NCBI GenBank assembly: GCA_947500445.1
Contig: CANMSB010000003.1
Span: forward strand, 1-64,000
DNA length: 64,000 nt
DNA from: an uncultured Flavobacteriaceae bacterium
GTDB lineage: Bacteria > Bacteroidota > Bacteroidia > Flavobacteriales > Flavobacteriaceae
Direction of reading: 5' to 3'
Under the pieces are notes generated by a model. The model saw only the letters and a list, made by a program, of their open reading frames with translations. It did no database searches and was not told where the DNA came from. This document shows, one piece after another, positions 26,033-34,849 of the stretch; the stretch's first letter is position 1; each line of letters opens with the position of its first letter. The position numbers and the translations under genes are program-made.

Positions 26033-28048
26033 TTATCGAAAAGAGTAAGCGCCCATTTCCCTGGTGCTGTGGAAAGGCACCCTTTTTGTTTGACAGGTCG
26101 CTTTCCATAAGGTAATAGTGCTGGTGTAGTTGCTGCCGTCCGCAATAATCACCTTGGGCGACAAGCTGTCGATGAGTCGCTCCAAATTCAATTTGGGCGA
26201 TTGGGTAAGGATTACATAATCGATTTCTTTTTGAAAAGGGGCATATACCCCCAAACTGTCGATAACAAGAATACTTTTTCCCTGCCACATGAGGGTTTCT
26301 TTCAAAGGCCTGTTTTGAATTGTTGGGATGTTCTCGCCCAGGGCATATGCTTCGGTAATACGTTCCGTGTTGTTTCCCTCGGGGGACAGTTGGTGGATCC
26401 GTTGCCCTGCGCGATGCAGGAGAACCGTTTTTCTGGGTACATGTCCCAAAAGCAACTGTTCCTTTTTCCGATGTTTCAAAACGGGATATACCGTAGCCAG
26501 TTGTAATAAGAGCAGCGTCGTTAAGATCAACGCCGTGCGTTTGAAAAAACGTACTGGAAAATAGCCAAACACCAAGAGCAACAGTACATAAGAGAGTACC
26601 AACTGCACACTATTGAAAGAAATGTTCGTAAAAAGAAAGCTTTCTTGCGCTGCTACCCAGGTGACCGTGCCGTTCATCATGGCAATCATTTGATTGTAAA
26701 TAGATGCCAAAAATGACGGCAAAAGGTCGAGTAACGAAAGGAACATTACCACTAGGCCCATACCGAGAACAATACCCAAAAAGGGAACGATCAACAGGTT
26801 CGATATAAAAAATAATCCGGGAAATTGATGAAAGTAGAAAAGGCTGATCGGAAGCACGCCCAGTTGTGCCACGATACTTACCGATAAGAGTTGCCAAATT
26901 TTCATCAGTATCGGGTTCTTGGGAGCCCACCACCGCATCAGTTTTGGGTACAGCCAAACGATTGCTCCCACGGCGGCATAGCTCATTTGAAAGCCGGCTT
27001 GAAAAAGAAGGTTGGCATCTATTACCAAAAGAATAAAGAGCATGCTCAGAGCCAAAATATTGAAGGCATTGCTCGGTCTGTTCAAAAAGAGGGCGTACGC
27101 CATAAAGCCGAACATGGTTACCGCCCGCACCACCGACGCGGACAGGCCCGCTAAAAACGCAAATCCCCATAACAATACAATAGCGAGAACAAGCTGTAGC
27201 TTGTCGCCATGCGGTAAGCGGCGCAGGGGACGCAATAGCGATTGGATCAGCAGTAAAAGAATACCCACGTGTAGGCCCGATACCGCTAAAATGTGTACGG
27301 CACCCGCTTTTTTATAACTGTCATAAGTGTTTTCGGAAATCGTGTTTCGTTGGCCCAGTAAAAGCGCTTTTGCGATGCTGAGCTCGTCGGGGCCAAAAGC
27401 GGCACGTTCCAAACTTTCAGCCAGTTTGTCCCGTACTGCGTTTGCCCTTCCCAAAAGCGTACGTTGCTGCGGCGGATGCCGTACAAACGCTCCCGTTTTA
27501 GGCCGTAATTGATGCAGTATCCCTTTTTGGGCCATATAATTACGGTAGTCAAAGGTGTAGGGGTTTAAAGCCGGAGGCATCGGGTCGGTCTTTGCCGCTA
27601 CAAGAACCCTATCGTCGACCGTTAAGGGTTTTGTAAAGGAATTTGGGGGAAACTTCAATAGTATCGGTCCGGTGCGGGCGGTTCCGTCCACCTTGATTAC
27701 CTCGGCGATGTATTGTTCGGAAAATACCGATGGTTTTTGTGCTTCCGTAATACGAAGCTCCCAGACGGTTGTGCTTTCCCGTTCGTGATTGGTATAATGG
27801 TCCGCCCAATTTTTAGGCTGGCTCATACTATACGCCAATATTCCCAGGCAAAAAGTGGTAAGCGCCGTACCCATATAAAACCATATGGGATTTGCCTTTT
27901 TCAATACAAAAAAGAACAGTAGCAACGCGATCGATAGTACCGTTGCACCTAGGGCAAAAAGGAGTCCGAGATTGAAAAAACTGGCGGTCAGTATACCACA
28001 GACCAAAAAGAGCGTTAAGCGAATGGGAACAAAGCGGAACAATCCCAT
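26033..28048 (-). CDS. comEC: ComEC/Rec2 family protein
   Basis: 671 residues. N-terminal membrane helices plus a DUF4131-type OB region (about 1-180) precede the competence domain (about 220-500, with SIAKALLLGQRNTIS and HILAVSGLHVGILL). The C-terminal region (about 530-671) sits where ComEC proteins have a metallo-beta-lactamase-like domain, but I see no HxHxDH metal motif there. The protein forms the inner-membrane channel for single-stranded DNA during uptake. It follows an NlpC/P60 lipoprotein gene by one base. Confidence 0.9.
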   Translation of the reverse strand: MGLFRFVPIRLTLFLVCGILTASFFNLGLLFALGATVLSIALLLFFFVLKKANPIWFYMGTALTTFCLGILAYSMSQPKNWADHYTNHERESTTVWELRITEAQKPSVFSEQYIAEVIKVDGTARTGPILLKFPPNSFTKPLTVDDRVLVAAKTDPMPPALNPYTFDYRNYMAQKGILHQLRPKTGAFVRHPPQQRTLLGRANAVRDKLAESLERAAFGPDELSIAKALLLGQRNTISENTYDSYKKAGAVHILAVSGLHVGILLLLIQSLLRPLRRLPHGDKLQLVLAIVLLWGFAFLAGLSASVVRAVTMFGFMAYALFLNRPSNAFNILALSMLFILLVIDANLLFQAGFQMSYAAVGAIVWLYPKLMRWWAPKNPILMKIWQLLSVSIVAQLGVLPISLFYFHQFPGLFFISNLLIVPFLGIVLGMGLVVMFLSLLDLLPSFLASIYNQMIAMMNGTVTWVAAQESFLFTNISFNSVQLVLSYVLLLLVFGYFPVRFFKRTALILTTLLLLQLATVYPVLKHRKKEQLLLGHVPRKTVLLHRAGQRIHQLSPEGNNTERITEAYALGENIPTIQNRPLKETLMWQGKSILVIDSLGVYAPFQKEIDYVILTQSPKLNLERLIDSLSPKVIIADGSNYTSTITLWKATCQTKRVPFHSTREMGAYSFR

Positions 28049-28049
28049 G

Positions 28050-28601
28050 CTACAGGATGCGGTTGGCCCTTACAAAAGCGTTGTTCCAAAAACCTTCCCG
28101 TAACGAAGATACAATGACCCCTCTGGAGGAAGAGGCATGAATAAATTTAATTTCGGATCCAACGGCCACCACCATGCCCACATGGTTGATCCGCTTAGCG
28201 CTTTTGCGGGTTCGAAAAAAAAGCAGATCTCCTTTTTCAACATTTCTCAGTTTTATCCGTTTTCCCTCTTCCGCCATGTGATAAGAGGTTCTGGGCAAGG
28301 AAACGTCGTGTTCGCCAAAGGATACATAAAGCAATCCGGAGCAGTCCATCCCTTTTTTGGTAGTACCGCCAAACTTATATCTGGTACCCGAAAACTTGAG
28401 CGCGGTATCGATAATTTCGTCGGCCTTGGATCGGGATGCCGTACCCCTGGCCCGATCATCATCGGATTTTTCGGTTACTATGGTCTTTTCTTTGGAAGCG
28501 GGAACCGAAACTTTACGGGTTTTGCTGTAGGTCGTTTTCTTTTTTACCGCACCGCAACCGGTTATAAGAATCGAAAGCACAAGAATACATATCTGACGCA
28601 T
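28050..28601 (-). CDS. NlpC/P60 (C40) peptidase lipoprotein
   Basis: 183 residues with a lipobox (SILITGC). The NlpC/P60 domain spans about 65-183: catalytic Cys in KGMDCSGLLYVSF, His in RINHVGMVVAV and a third polar residue in FIHASSSRGV. It hydrolyses peptidoglycan peptides. The basic, Ser/Thr/Lys-rich linker after the lipid anchor (about 20-60) gives reach to the wall. One base separates it from comEC. Confidence 0.93.
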   Translation of the reverse strand: MRQICILVLSILITGCGAVKKKTTYSKTRKVSVPASKEKTIVTEKSDDDRARGTASRSKADEIIDTALKFSGTRYKFGGTTKKGMDCSGLLYVSFGEHDVSLPRTSYHMAEEGKRIKLRNVEKGDLLFFRTRKSAKRINHVGMVVAVGSEIKFIHASSSRGVIVSSLREGFWNNAFVRANRIL

Positions 28602-28791
28602 ACTACACTGGGAATTAAATTTTCGCTCCGACCCAAAATTAGAGAATTAATTTGAAACGAATAAGACCCTTGGCGTAGTGCTCATATGCCGATCAGCGGA
28701 TTTAACTGCTTTGGGTAGTCGAAATATAAGCGTTCACCATATCCTCTAACACGTCCAATGGGAGTGCCCCGTTTTTGAGAATGACCTCATG

Positions 28792-28839
28792 TTAACTTTG
28801 AAATGGTTGATCAGTGCTATTTCAAAGTTAAAATGGTAT
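28792..28839. repeat. Perfect 13-bp inverted repeat joined to a dispersed AAATGGTAT-type repeat
   Basis: TTAACTTTGAAAT (28792-28804) is an exact inverted copy of ATTTCAAAGTTAA (28819-28831), with a 14-base loop. The right arm runs on into AATGGTAT (to 28839), giving the same core as repeats at 33540, 33884, 45774 and 53664. It lies in the 250-base gap between lpxB and the C40 peptidase gene. That gap (28602-28851) shows no reading frame. Confidence 0.85.
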
Positions 28840-28851
28840 TATTTGGTGAAG

Positions 28852-29976
28852 CTATTGAATTTCCGAGGTATTCGTTACGATCAATTCCGCAACCTTATCA
28901 CTGGCGCCCTTTCCGCCAAGCTTTTCGGATAATTCGTCATATGCCCTTAACATGGCGTCGCGAGCGGGGCCCTCCGTTATTTTTTTCAATTCGGATACCA
29001 GTGCGGTCGTATGCAGTTCTTCTTGAATGAGTTCCTTGACCACTTCTTTGTCCATAATAAGATTGACCAACGAAATGTACTTCAAGGTGATAATGCGTTT
29101 CGCAATTTGGTACGACACCCAATTTGCCTTGTAGCATACCACTTGAGGAACGTTGAAAAGGGCCGTTTCCAAGGTGGCGGTACCACTGGTGACCAATGCC
29201 GCATGGGCCATGCCCAAAAGGTCATAGGTTTTGTTCAGTACGAACTTCACGTTTGGGGTATTCAGGTACGGAGCGTAAAAATCCCCGTCAAGACTTGGCG
29301 CTCCGGCGATAACGAACTCGTATTCGGGAAAATGACCGACCACGGAAAGCATCGTTCGAAGCATTTTTTCCACCTCCTGTTTGCGACTGCCCGGTAGCAG
29401 GGCGATAATGGGTTTGTCCGCACTTAACCGATGTTCTTTTCGAAATAGGGGCTCCGATACCTCAGGTTTCTGCGCCAGGGCATCGATCAAGGGGTGGCCC
29501 ACAAAATGGACGGGATACCCGTGCTTTTCTTCATAGAACGCTTTTTCAAAAGGCAAAATGACATACATCCGGTCGATATCGCGCTTTATTTTTTCGATAC
29601 GTTTTTCGCGCGATGCCCATAGCTGTGGGGAAATGTAATATTGTGTGCCGAAACCTGCTTTTCGCGCCCATTTGGCGATGCGAAGGTTAAAGCCGGAATA
29701 ATCGATAAAAATGATGGTATCGGGTCGAAATTGGGCGATATCCGCTTTGCAAAAAGCAATGTTCTTGAATATTTTTCGCAGGTTCAGCACTACTTCAATA
29801 AACCCCATAAAGGCCATTTCTTTATAGTGCTTGACCAATGTTCCACCTGCCTCGCGCATGAGATCACCACCCCAGCAGCGAATATGGGCATCGGGGTCTT
29901 TGCGTTTTAAGGCGCGAATGAGGTTCGATCCATGAAGGTCCCCGGAAGCCTCACCGGCAATAATATAATACTTCAT
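28852..29976 (-). CDS. lpxB: Lipid-A-disaccharide synthase
   Basis: Joins UDP-diacylglucosamine and lipid X to form the lipid A disaccharide, at the inner face of the membrane. 374 residues. The N-terminal IIAGEASGDLHGSNLIRAL is the family signature, ALLPGSRKQEVEKM (about 190) is the glycosyltransferase motif, and TSGTATLETALF the donor-binding segment. Complete. Part of a minus-strand run with the small membrane protein and surE. Confidence 0.96.
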   Translation of the reverse strand: MKYYIIAGEASGDLHGSNLIRALKRKDPDAHIRCWGGDLMREAGGTLVKHYKEMAFMGFIEVVLNLRKIFKNIAFCKADIAQFRPDTIIFIDYSGFNLRIAKWARKAGFGTQYYISPQLWASREKRIEKIKRDIDRMYVILPFEKAFYEEKHGYPVHFVGHPLIDALAQKPEVSEPLFRKEHRLSADKPIIALLPGSRKQEVEKMLRTMLSVVGHFPEYEFVIAGAPSLDGDFYAPYLNTPNVKFVLNKTYDLLGMAHAALVTSGTATLETALFNVPQVVCYKANWVSYQIAKRIITLKYISLVNLIMDKEVVKELIQEELHTTALVSELKKITEGPARDAMLRAYDELSEKLGGKGASDKVAELIVTNTSEIQ

Positions 29977-30097
29977 TTAAAAACTAAGCTGCCCGCTGTT
30001 AGGTTCGGGCAAATTTTCTTGAATTCGAAAATCCTTTGTTGCACCGTAGCGTAAAGGAATCCGTCCGTTCGGTCATAAAAGAATCTTGATCGAACCC

Positions 30098-30382
30098 TTA
30101 TAGCAGTTTATAGCCAAGGATGACCAAGGCGGTTAGCAGCGTGGCGATCAAGACTCCTTTTGCCCGTTGGTCCCTTTTGATGCGTAAAAAAGCGAAAAAG
30201 GCGACCAGGTTTAAAATGGCGCCCAGTGCCAGCAAACTGCCCAAATGGTCCTGTTCGATCGCCGCAGCGAAGGTTTCGGCAATGCCGAGTTCCGAAAAAA
30301 GGGCGATATACAGTAAGGTGCCGATGGTATTGGCGATAAGCCCGACAAGAATACCGATTACGATTTCTTTTTTATGATTCAT
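30098..30382 (-). CDS. Small membrane protein, unknown
   Basis: 94 residues with three predicted membrane helices (about 7-29, 46-66 and 74-93). The Gly-rich first helix is EIVIGILVGLIANTIGTLL. It overlaps the 3' end of surE by 11 bp and precedes lpxB by 121 bp. The gene order is shared with other flavobacteria as far as I recall, but no function is known. Confidence 0.8.
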   Translation of the reverse strand: MNHKKEIVIGILVGLIANTIGTLLYIALFSELGIAETFAAAIEQDHLGSLLALGAILNLVAFFAFLRIKRDQRAKGVLIATLLTALVILGYKLL

Positions 30383-31154
30383 TTAAATTCCAAGTATTTA
30401 TTTGTTGTATGCAATGGTGTGCGGTCAGATCGAATTGCGTCGGTACTACGGAAACATAACCGTTGGCCAAGGCCCACTCGTCGGTGTCCTCGCCTTTGTC
30501 CAATAGTTCAAATTCCCCGGTCAGCCAATAATAATCCTTTCCCATAGGGTTGGTTCGCTTATCGAACTTCTCCTTCCAATTGGCCTTTGCCTGCCGGCAT
30601 ACTTTTATGCCCTTTATCCCCACATCGGTATTTTTGGGAATATTTACGTTCAGTACCGTGCCCATTGGTATTTGATGTTGCAAGGCCTGTTTGACGATTT
30701 GCTGGATATAGGGCTTTGCATGTTCAAAGTCGGCTTTCCAAGAGTAATCGCAAAGCGAAAACCCTATGGCCGGTACGCCTTCGATTCCTGCCTCTATCGC
30801 CGCGCTCATAGTACCGGAGTAAATAACGTTTATGGAAGCATTGGAGCCGTGATTGATGCCGCTGACACAGATATCCGGTTTGCGTTTTAAAAGCTCTTGA
30901 AGCCCTAATTTTACGCAATCCGCAGGTGTTCCGCTACAGCTGTATTCTTGCTTGGCGCCATCTTCCGGGGCGATGTTCAAAGAAGTGGAATATAAGGTGC
31001 TGTCGAGGGTAATGGCATGCCCCATGCCGGATTGCGGACTGTCCGGTGCAACTACGACAACCTCTCCCAATTCGCTCATAAAACGGATAAGAGATCGTAG
31101 CCCGGGAGCCGTAATTCCATCGTCATTGGTCACCAATATTAAAGGTTTTGCCAT
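30372..31154 (-). CDS. surE: 5'/3'-nucleotidase SurE
   Basis: Dephosphorylates nucleoside monophosphates and is associated with stationary-phase survival. 260 residues from ATG 31154 (MAKPLILVTNDDG); the frame continues seven codons upstream from an alternative start. Motifs are the metal-binding NDDG (about 10-13), VVAPDSPQSGMGHAIT, CSGTPADCV and SGINHGSNASINVIYSGTMSAAIEA. It diverges from the processing-protease gene across a 180-bp gap. Confidence 0.96.
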   Translation of the reverse strand: MAKPLILVTNDDGITAPGLRSLIRFMSELGEVVVVAPDSPQSGMGHAITLDSTLYSTSLNIAPEDGAKQEYSCSGTPADCVKLGLQELLKRKPDICVSGINHGSNASINVIYSGTMSAAIEAGIEGVPAIGFSLCDYSWKADFEHAKPYIQQIVKQALQHQIPMGTVLNVNIPKNTDVGIKGIKVCRQAKANWKEKFDKRTNPMGKDYYWLTGEFELLDKGEDTDEWALANGYVSVVPTQFDLTAHHCIQQINTWNLNES

Positions 31155-31334
31155 TTCACATAATTTACTGGACAAAAATACGTTTTTAAAAAGGATAAGA
31201 CCTATGAGCCGTTTAACAAAAAATTAATCCTTGTTGCAATCCATGGCATGGTTTTTTCAGTATCTTAGGGAATTACAAGGATTTTACCACCGCAGCAATT
31301 GCCTCTTTTAAATTGTCTGCCCAAAAACTGATAA

Positions 31335-33467
31335 ATGAAAAGGAACCTAGCCTACGCTTTATTTATAATGCTCATCGCGGTAGCCTCGTGCAGCTTTACA
31401 AATCAAACCGCCGAAAATTTCGAAAACGACGATAAAGACAAATTGCTCCTCGATCTTATTACCTATGTGTTGGAGAAAGGACATTATGAGCCCAAAGATA
31501 TCGACGATGACTTTTCGGTAAGCGTTTTTGAGGATTTCATAGAGATATTGGACCCGACCAAGCGTTATTTTCTGGAGGAGGACATCAAGGAATTTGAGCA
31601 ATACAAATTTCAGATAGACGACCAGATAAAGAATACCGAGATCGCTTTTTTTAATGTAGTCCACGAACGGTTGATGGAGCGTATGCAACAGGCGAAGGAG
31701 ATATACAAAGAGGTTTTGGAAGTTCCCTTTGACTACGGGCGCAAGGAGAAAATCGACATCGATTATGAAAAAATGCCCTTTGCCGATTCCAGAAAAGACT
31801 TGAAAGAACGTTGGAGAAAACAATTGAAGTACGCTACTTTAGGTACATATGATTCGAAGATAAAGCGCATTGAAACCCCTGAAGAGACCGATGAGGAGCC
31901 GATGACCAAAGAACGGGCGGAAATCGATTCCCGCGAATCGACCCGTAAAACCTTGGATGAGTTTTTCGACTTTGTGGACGATACCGAACGTAAAGACTGG
32001 TTCGTACAATACATCAATACCATTGTGGACGAGTTTGATCCGCACACCTACTATTTTGCCCCTGATGATAAGGAAAAGTTCGATATGAGCATGTCCGGAA
32101 AATTCGAGGGTATCGGGGCGCGATTGCAAAAAAAGCCAGAAGGCGCTAAAATCGTGGAAATCATTTCCGGTGGTCCCGTATGGCGGAACCAGCAGTTGGA
32201 GGTAGGGGACGAAATTATTAAAGTAGGGCAGGATGGCGAAGAGCCTATCAATATCGTCGGAATGCGCTTGGACGATGCCATAAAACTCATAAAAGGGCCC
32301 CAAGGAACCATCGTGGACCTGACCGTTAGAAAAGTGGACGGATCGTTGGATGTCATCTCCATCACTAGGGATGTGGTAGAATTGGAAGAGTCGTTTGCCA
32401 AATCGACCAAAATACAAAAAGACGATATTCGTTACGGACTTATCCATCTTCCCAAATTTTATGTGGATTTTGATGATTACAGCGAGCGAAATGCAGCTAC
32501 CGATGTGGCCAAGGAAGTAGAGCGACTTAAAACGGAAGGTGTTGAAGGCCTCGTTTTGGATCTGCGAGATAACGGAGGAGGATCATTAAAAACGGTAGTT
32601 GAAATGGCGGGACTTTTCATTAAAGATGGTCCGGTGGTACAAGTACAGTCGTCCGGTAAAAAGAAAGAAGTTTATGAGGACAAGGACGAACGCATTCAGT
32701 GGGACGGTCCGTTGGTGATATTGGTCAACGAACTTTCGGCTTCGGCATCCGAGATACTTGCCGCCGCCATGCAAGACTATAAAAGGGCCGTTGTTATCGG
32801 TAGCGAGCAGACCTTTGGTAAGGGAACCGTACAGAACGTTATTCCATTGGACAACATTGTAAGGAGCAACGACCATGGGAAATTAGGTGCCATAAAGTTG
32901 ACCACACAGAAGTTTTATCGAATTAACGGAGGATCCACACAACTCGAAGGAGTAAAAAGTGATGTGGTGGTCCCGGACCGTTATTCCTATATCGATTTAG
33001 GAGAACGCGACCAGTCCAACCCGCTAAAGTGGGATAAGATCACCCCTGCCGATTACAAACCGTGGGACGGCTATATCGACTATGAGCAAACACTGGCCAG
33101 CAGCAATAAAAGAATGGCGGGAAATGCCCAGATCGCGCTTATAGAGGAGAACGCGAAATGGCTGAAAGCCGAGCAGGAAGAAACCAAAATTTCCCTTAAC
33201 TATTCCGATTATAAGGTGGAGGAACAAAAGGATAAAGAAAAGCTCGATTATTTTAAGACACTGTCCGAATACGATAATAAACTATCGTTCAGTTCCCTTA
33301 AATATGAAGAAGCATTGTTTACAAAAGATTCCGTACTTCGGGAAAAAAGAAACCGTTGGCACCAGAACTTGGCCAAGGATGTATATGTTGAGGAAGCGGT
33401 GAACGTATTACAGGATCTGAAGATCAATAACATCAAAAACGGAAAACTGGCCAGTGTAAAAGGCTAA
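31335..33467 (+). CDS. Carboxy-terminal processing protease (Prc/Tsp type)
   Basis: 710-residue periplasmic serine protease. The signal MKRNLAYALFIMLIAVASC ends in a lipobox-like Cys. An N-terminal helical domain (about 30-240) is followed by a PDZ domain (about 250-340: GIGARLQKKPEGAKIVEI and VGDEIIKVGQ) and a peptidase S41 core with LVLDLRDNGGGSL. The catalytic Ser is in NELSASASEI and Lys in TFGKGTVQ. It has the C-terminal DUF3340-type extension of Tsp. It trims C-termini of envelope proteins. Confidence 0.95.
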   Translation: MKRNLAYALFIMLIAVASCSFTNQTAENFENDDKDKLLLDLITYVLEKGHYEPKDIDDDFSVSVFEDFIEILDPTKRYFLEEDIKEFEQYKFQIDDQIKNTEIAFFNVVHERLMERMQQAKEIYKEVLEVPFDYGRKEKIDIDYEKMPFADSRKDLKERWRKQLKYATLGTYDSKIKRIETPEETDEEPMTKERAEIDSRESTRKTLDEFFDFVDDTERKDWFVQYINTIVDEFDPHTYYFAPDDKEKFDMSMSGKFEGIGARLQKKPEGAKIVEIISGGPVWRNQQLEVGDEIIKVGQDGEEPINIVGMRLDDAIKLIKGPQGTIVDLTVRKVDGSLDVISITRDVVELEESFAKSTKIQKDDIRYGLIHLPKFYVDFDDYSERNAATDVAKEVERLKTEGVEGLVLDLRDNGGGSLKTVVEMAGLFIKDGPVVQVQSSGKKKEVYEDKDERIQWDGPLVILVNELSASASEILAAAMQDYKRAVVIGSEQTFGKGTVQNVIPLDNIVRSNDHGKLGAIKLTTQKFYRINGGSTQLEGVKSDVVVPDRYSYIDLGERDQSNPLKWDKITPADYKPWDGYIDYEQTLASSNKRMAGNAQIALIEENAKWLKAEQEETKISLNYSDYKVEEQKDKEKLDYFKTLSEYDNKLSFSSLKYEEALFTKDSVLREKRNRWHQNLAKDVYVEEAVNVLQDLKINNIKNGKLASVKG

Positions 33468-33485
33468 TTTTCCTATAACCGAATT

Positions 33486-33520
33486 AAAAATCCCCGGGAT
33501 GGCATATCTCGGGGATTTTT
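33486..33520. terminator. Bidirectional terminator
   Basis: AAAAATCCCCG (33486-33496) pairs with CGGGGATTTTT (33510-33520). The flanking A and T runs let it act on both strands. It follows the processing-protease gene and lies beyond the end of the broken msrA. Confidence 0.92.
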
Positions 33521-33539
33521 AGGTTTTGGGGGTCCCCTA

Positions 33540-33580
33540 ATACCATTTTTTAATGGGTGATTTCAAGGTAGAAATGGTAT
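33540..33580. repeat. 41-bp miniature copy of the ATACCATTT/AAATGGTAT element
   Basis: Bounded by ATACCATTT on the left and AAATGGTAT on the right. The right half (TAATGGGTGATTTCAAGGTAGAAATGGTAT in two pieces: TAATGGGTGA and TTTCAAGGTA, then GAAATGGTAT) is nearly identical to the right end of the element inside msrA. It sits 4 bases after the msrA stop codon. It looks like a copy from which the centre has been deleted, or the minimal unit of the family. Confidence 0.8.
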
Positions 33581-33584
33581 GATT

Positions 33585-34274
33585 TTAACCCTCTGGATGT
33601 TCGCGTTGGAACGCTTTCAGTTTAGGCCGGATAATCGTTTGGCAATAGGCCTGTTCCGGATTTTTCTCAAAATACTTCTGGTGATATGCTTCGGCCAAAT
33701 AGAAATTTTTCAGGGTAGCTATTTCCGTCATGATGGGCTTTTCGAAGTGCGGTCTTATACCATTTCTGCTTTGAAGTTACCCAAATAAAAAGCCGTCATT
33801 TTTTGCTTAGACGAAAAAGAAAAATCAAGCATAGCAGTAGCTACGGTTGTTTTTTATTTTGAAGTATAAACGGAAAAGGGCAATTTTTAATGGGTGATTT
33901 TAAGGTAGAAATGGTATTAACGTTTCGATCAGTGCAACTGCCGATTGCTGTTGTTGGTTGTTGTGAGTGTAGATTACAGAACGGTACTGGTTGCCTATGG
34001 AAACACCTTTGGTATGTGTTGTCGTTGGGTCGTGTACGGTCATAAAAAGGGTCAGCAATCGTTCGTACGAAATGAGCTCCGGGCAAAAAGTCACTTGTAC
34101 CACTTCGGCATGTCCAGTGCGGCCGGAACATACCTCCCTATAGGTGGGATATCCGGGTACGGACCCTCCACCATACCCCGATACGACCTGTTCAACACCT
34201 TTTACGATGGTAAAAAGTGCTTCGATACACCAAAAACAACCTCCGCCAAAGGTGGCTTTTTCAACTGTTTTCAA
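33585..34274 (-). pseudogene. msrA: msrA, methionine-S-sulfoxide reductase, split by an insertion
   Basis: The 5' part (34274 down to 33918) encodes the first 119 residues of MsrA, with the catalytic GCFWC at 13-17. After LIETL the frame enters an inserted element, adds five residues (IPFLP) and stops. The missing 3' part lies intact on the other side (33757 down to 33585), encoding 56 residues that include AEAYHQKYF and the C-terminal Cys in AYCQ. Removing 33758-33916 plus one TTA copy joins them exactly in frame as LIETLRPHFEKP, giving a 175-residue protein of normal MsrA length. The gene overlaps the end of msrB by 14 bp. The truncated product keeps the active Cys but loses a third of the fold, so it is probably inactive. 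Confidence 0.95.
33758..33916. mobile_element. 159-bp MITE-like inverted-repeat element inserted in msrA
   Basis: The ends are imperfect terminal inverted repeats starting TACCATTTCT. About 21 of the first 26 positions match, and all five differences are transitions. Left flank TTA (33755-33757) and right flank TTA (33917-33919) form a 3-bp target duplication. The inside is AT-rich and non-coding, so it would need a transposase supplied from elsewhere. Excision with one TTA restores msrA in frame. No known IS family can be named from 159 bp. Confidence 0.9.
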
Positions 34275-34734
34275 GCGTGTCCTCGGTATGCTTTGGTTGT
34301 AAGGTCATAGAAGCCGAATTGATACAGTACCGAAGGCCGCTAGGTTCCGGACCATCGGGGAATACATGCCCCAAGTGTGCGTCACAGGTATTGCAAAGTA
34401 CTTCTACCCGTATCATACCAAAGGAAACATCTTTAATGTAACTGATGGCATTCTCCTTTATCGGTTGGGTAAAACTGGGCCAGCCCGTACCCGATTCAAA
34501 TTTGATGGTGGAATCAAAAAGTGGTGTGTCGCAACAGACACAATTGTATTTTCCGGCTTCGTGTATACCACAAAGGTCACCGGTATGCGGTGCTTCGGTT
34601 CCTTTTTTTCGGGTAATGCGAAAAACGTCGGGTGTCAATACCTGTTGCCATTCCGCCTCGGTCTTCTCCACCCTTTTGTCGGGCTTCGGATTTCCTTTGG
34701 TACTAAAATGAATAACATCTTTCCAAGTGATCAT
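34261..34734 (-). CDS. msrB: Methionine-R-sulfoxide reductase MsrB
   Basis: Reduces methionine-R-sulfoxide in proteins. 157 residues. Two CxxC zinc pairs are visible (CVCCDTPLF and CNTCDAHLGHVF), with GTGWPSF and the catalytic Cys in RYCINSASM. No signal peptide is seen, so it is cytoplasmic. Encoded just ahead of msrA with a 14-bp overlap. MsrB is intact while msrA is broken, so the cell keeps only the R-isomer enzyme at this locus. Confidence 0.96.
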   Translation of the reverse strand: MITWKDVIHFSTKGNPKPDKRVEKTEAEWQQVLTPDVFRITRKKGTEAPHTGDLCGIHEAGKYNCVCCDTPLFDSTIKFESGTGWPSFTQPIKENAISYIKDVSFGMIRVEVLCNTCDAHLGHVFPDGPEPSGLRYCINSASMTLQPKHTEDTLENS

Positions 34735-34849
34735 AGCGCTACATTTTTGGTATAAGGTAATAAGAATTTCGCTTTTTTGGTCGAAATATTCGTGGAAAAC
34801 ATACAGTGATCAGGTGATGGAGGTAACCGTGAAATTTGTAGTTTTAATC

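Noticed and set aside
33579-33788. 69-codon plus-strand frame after the processing protease
   Set aside because: It is the antisense of the severed msrA C-terminus plus part of the inserted element.
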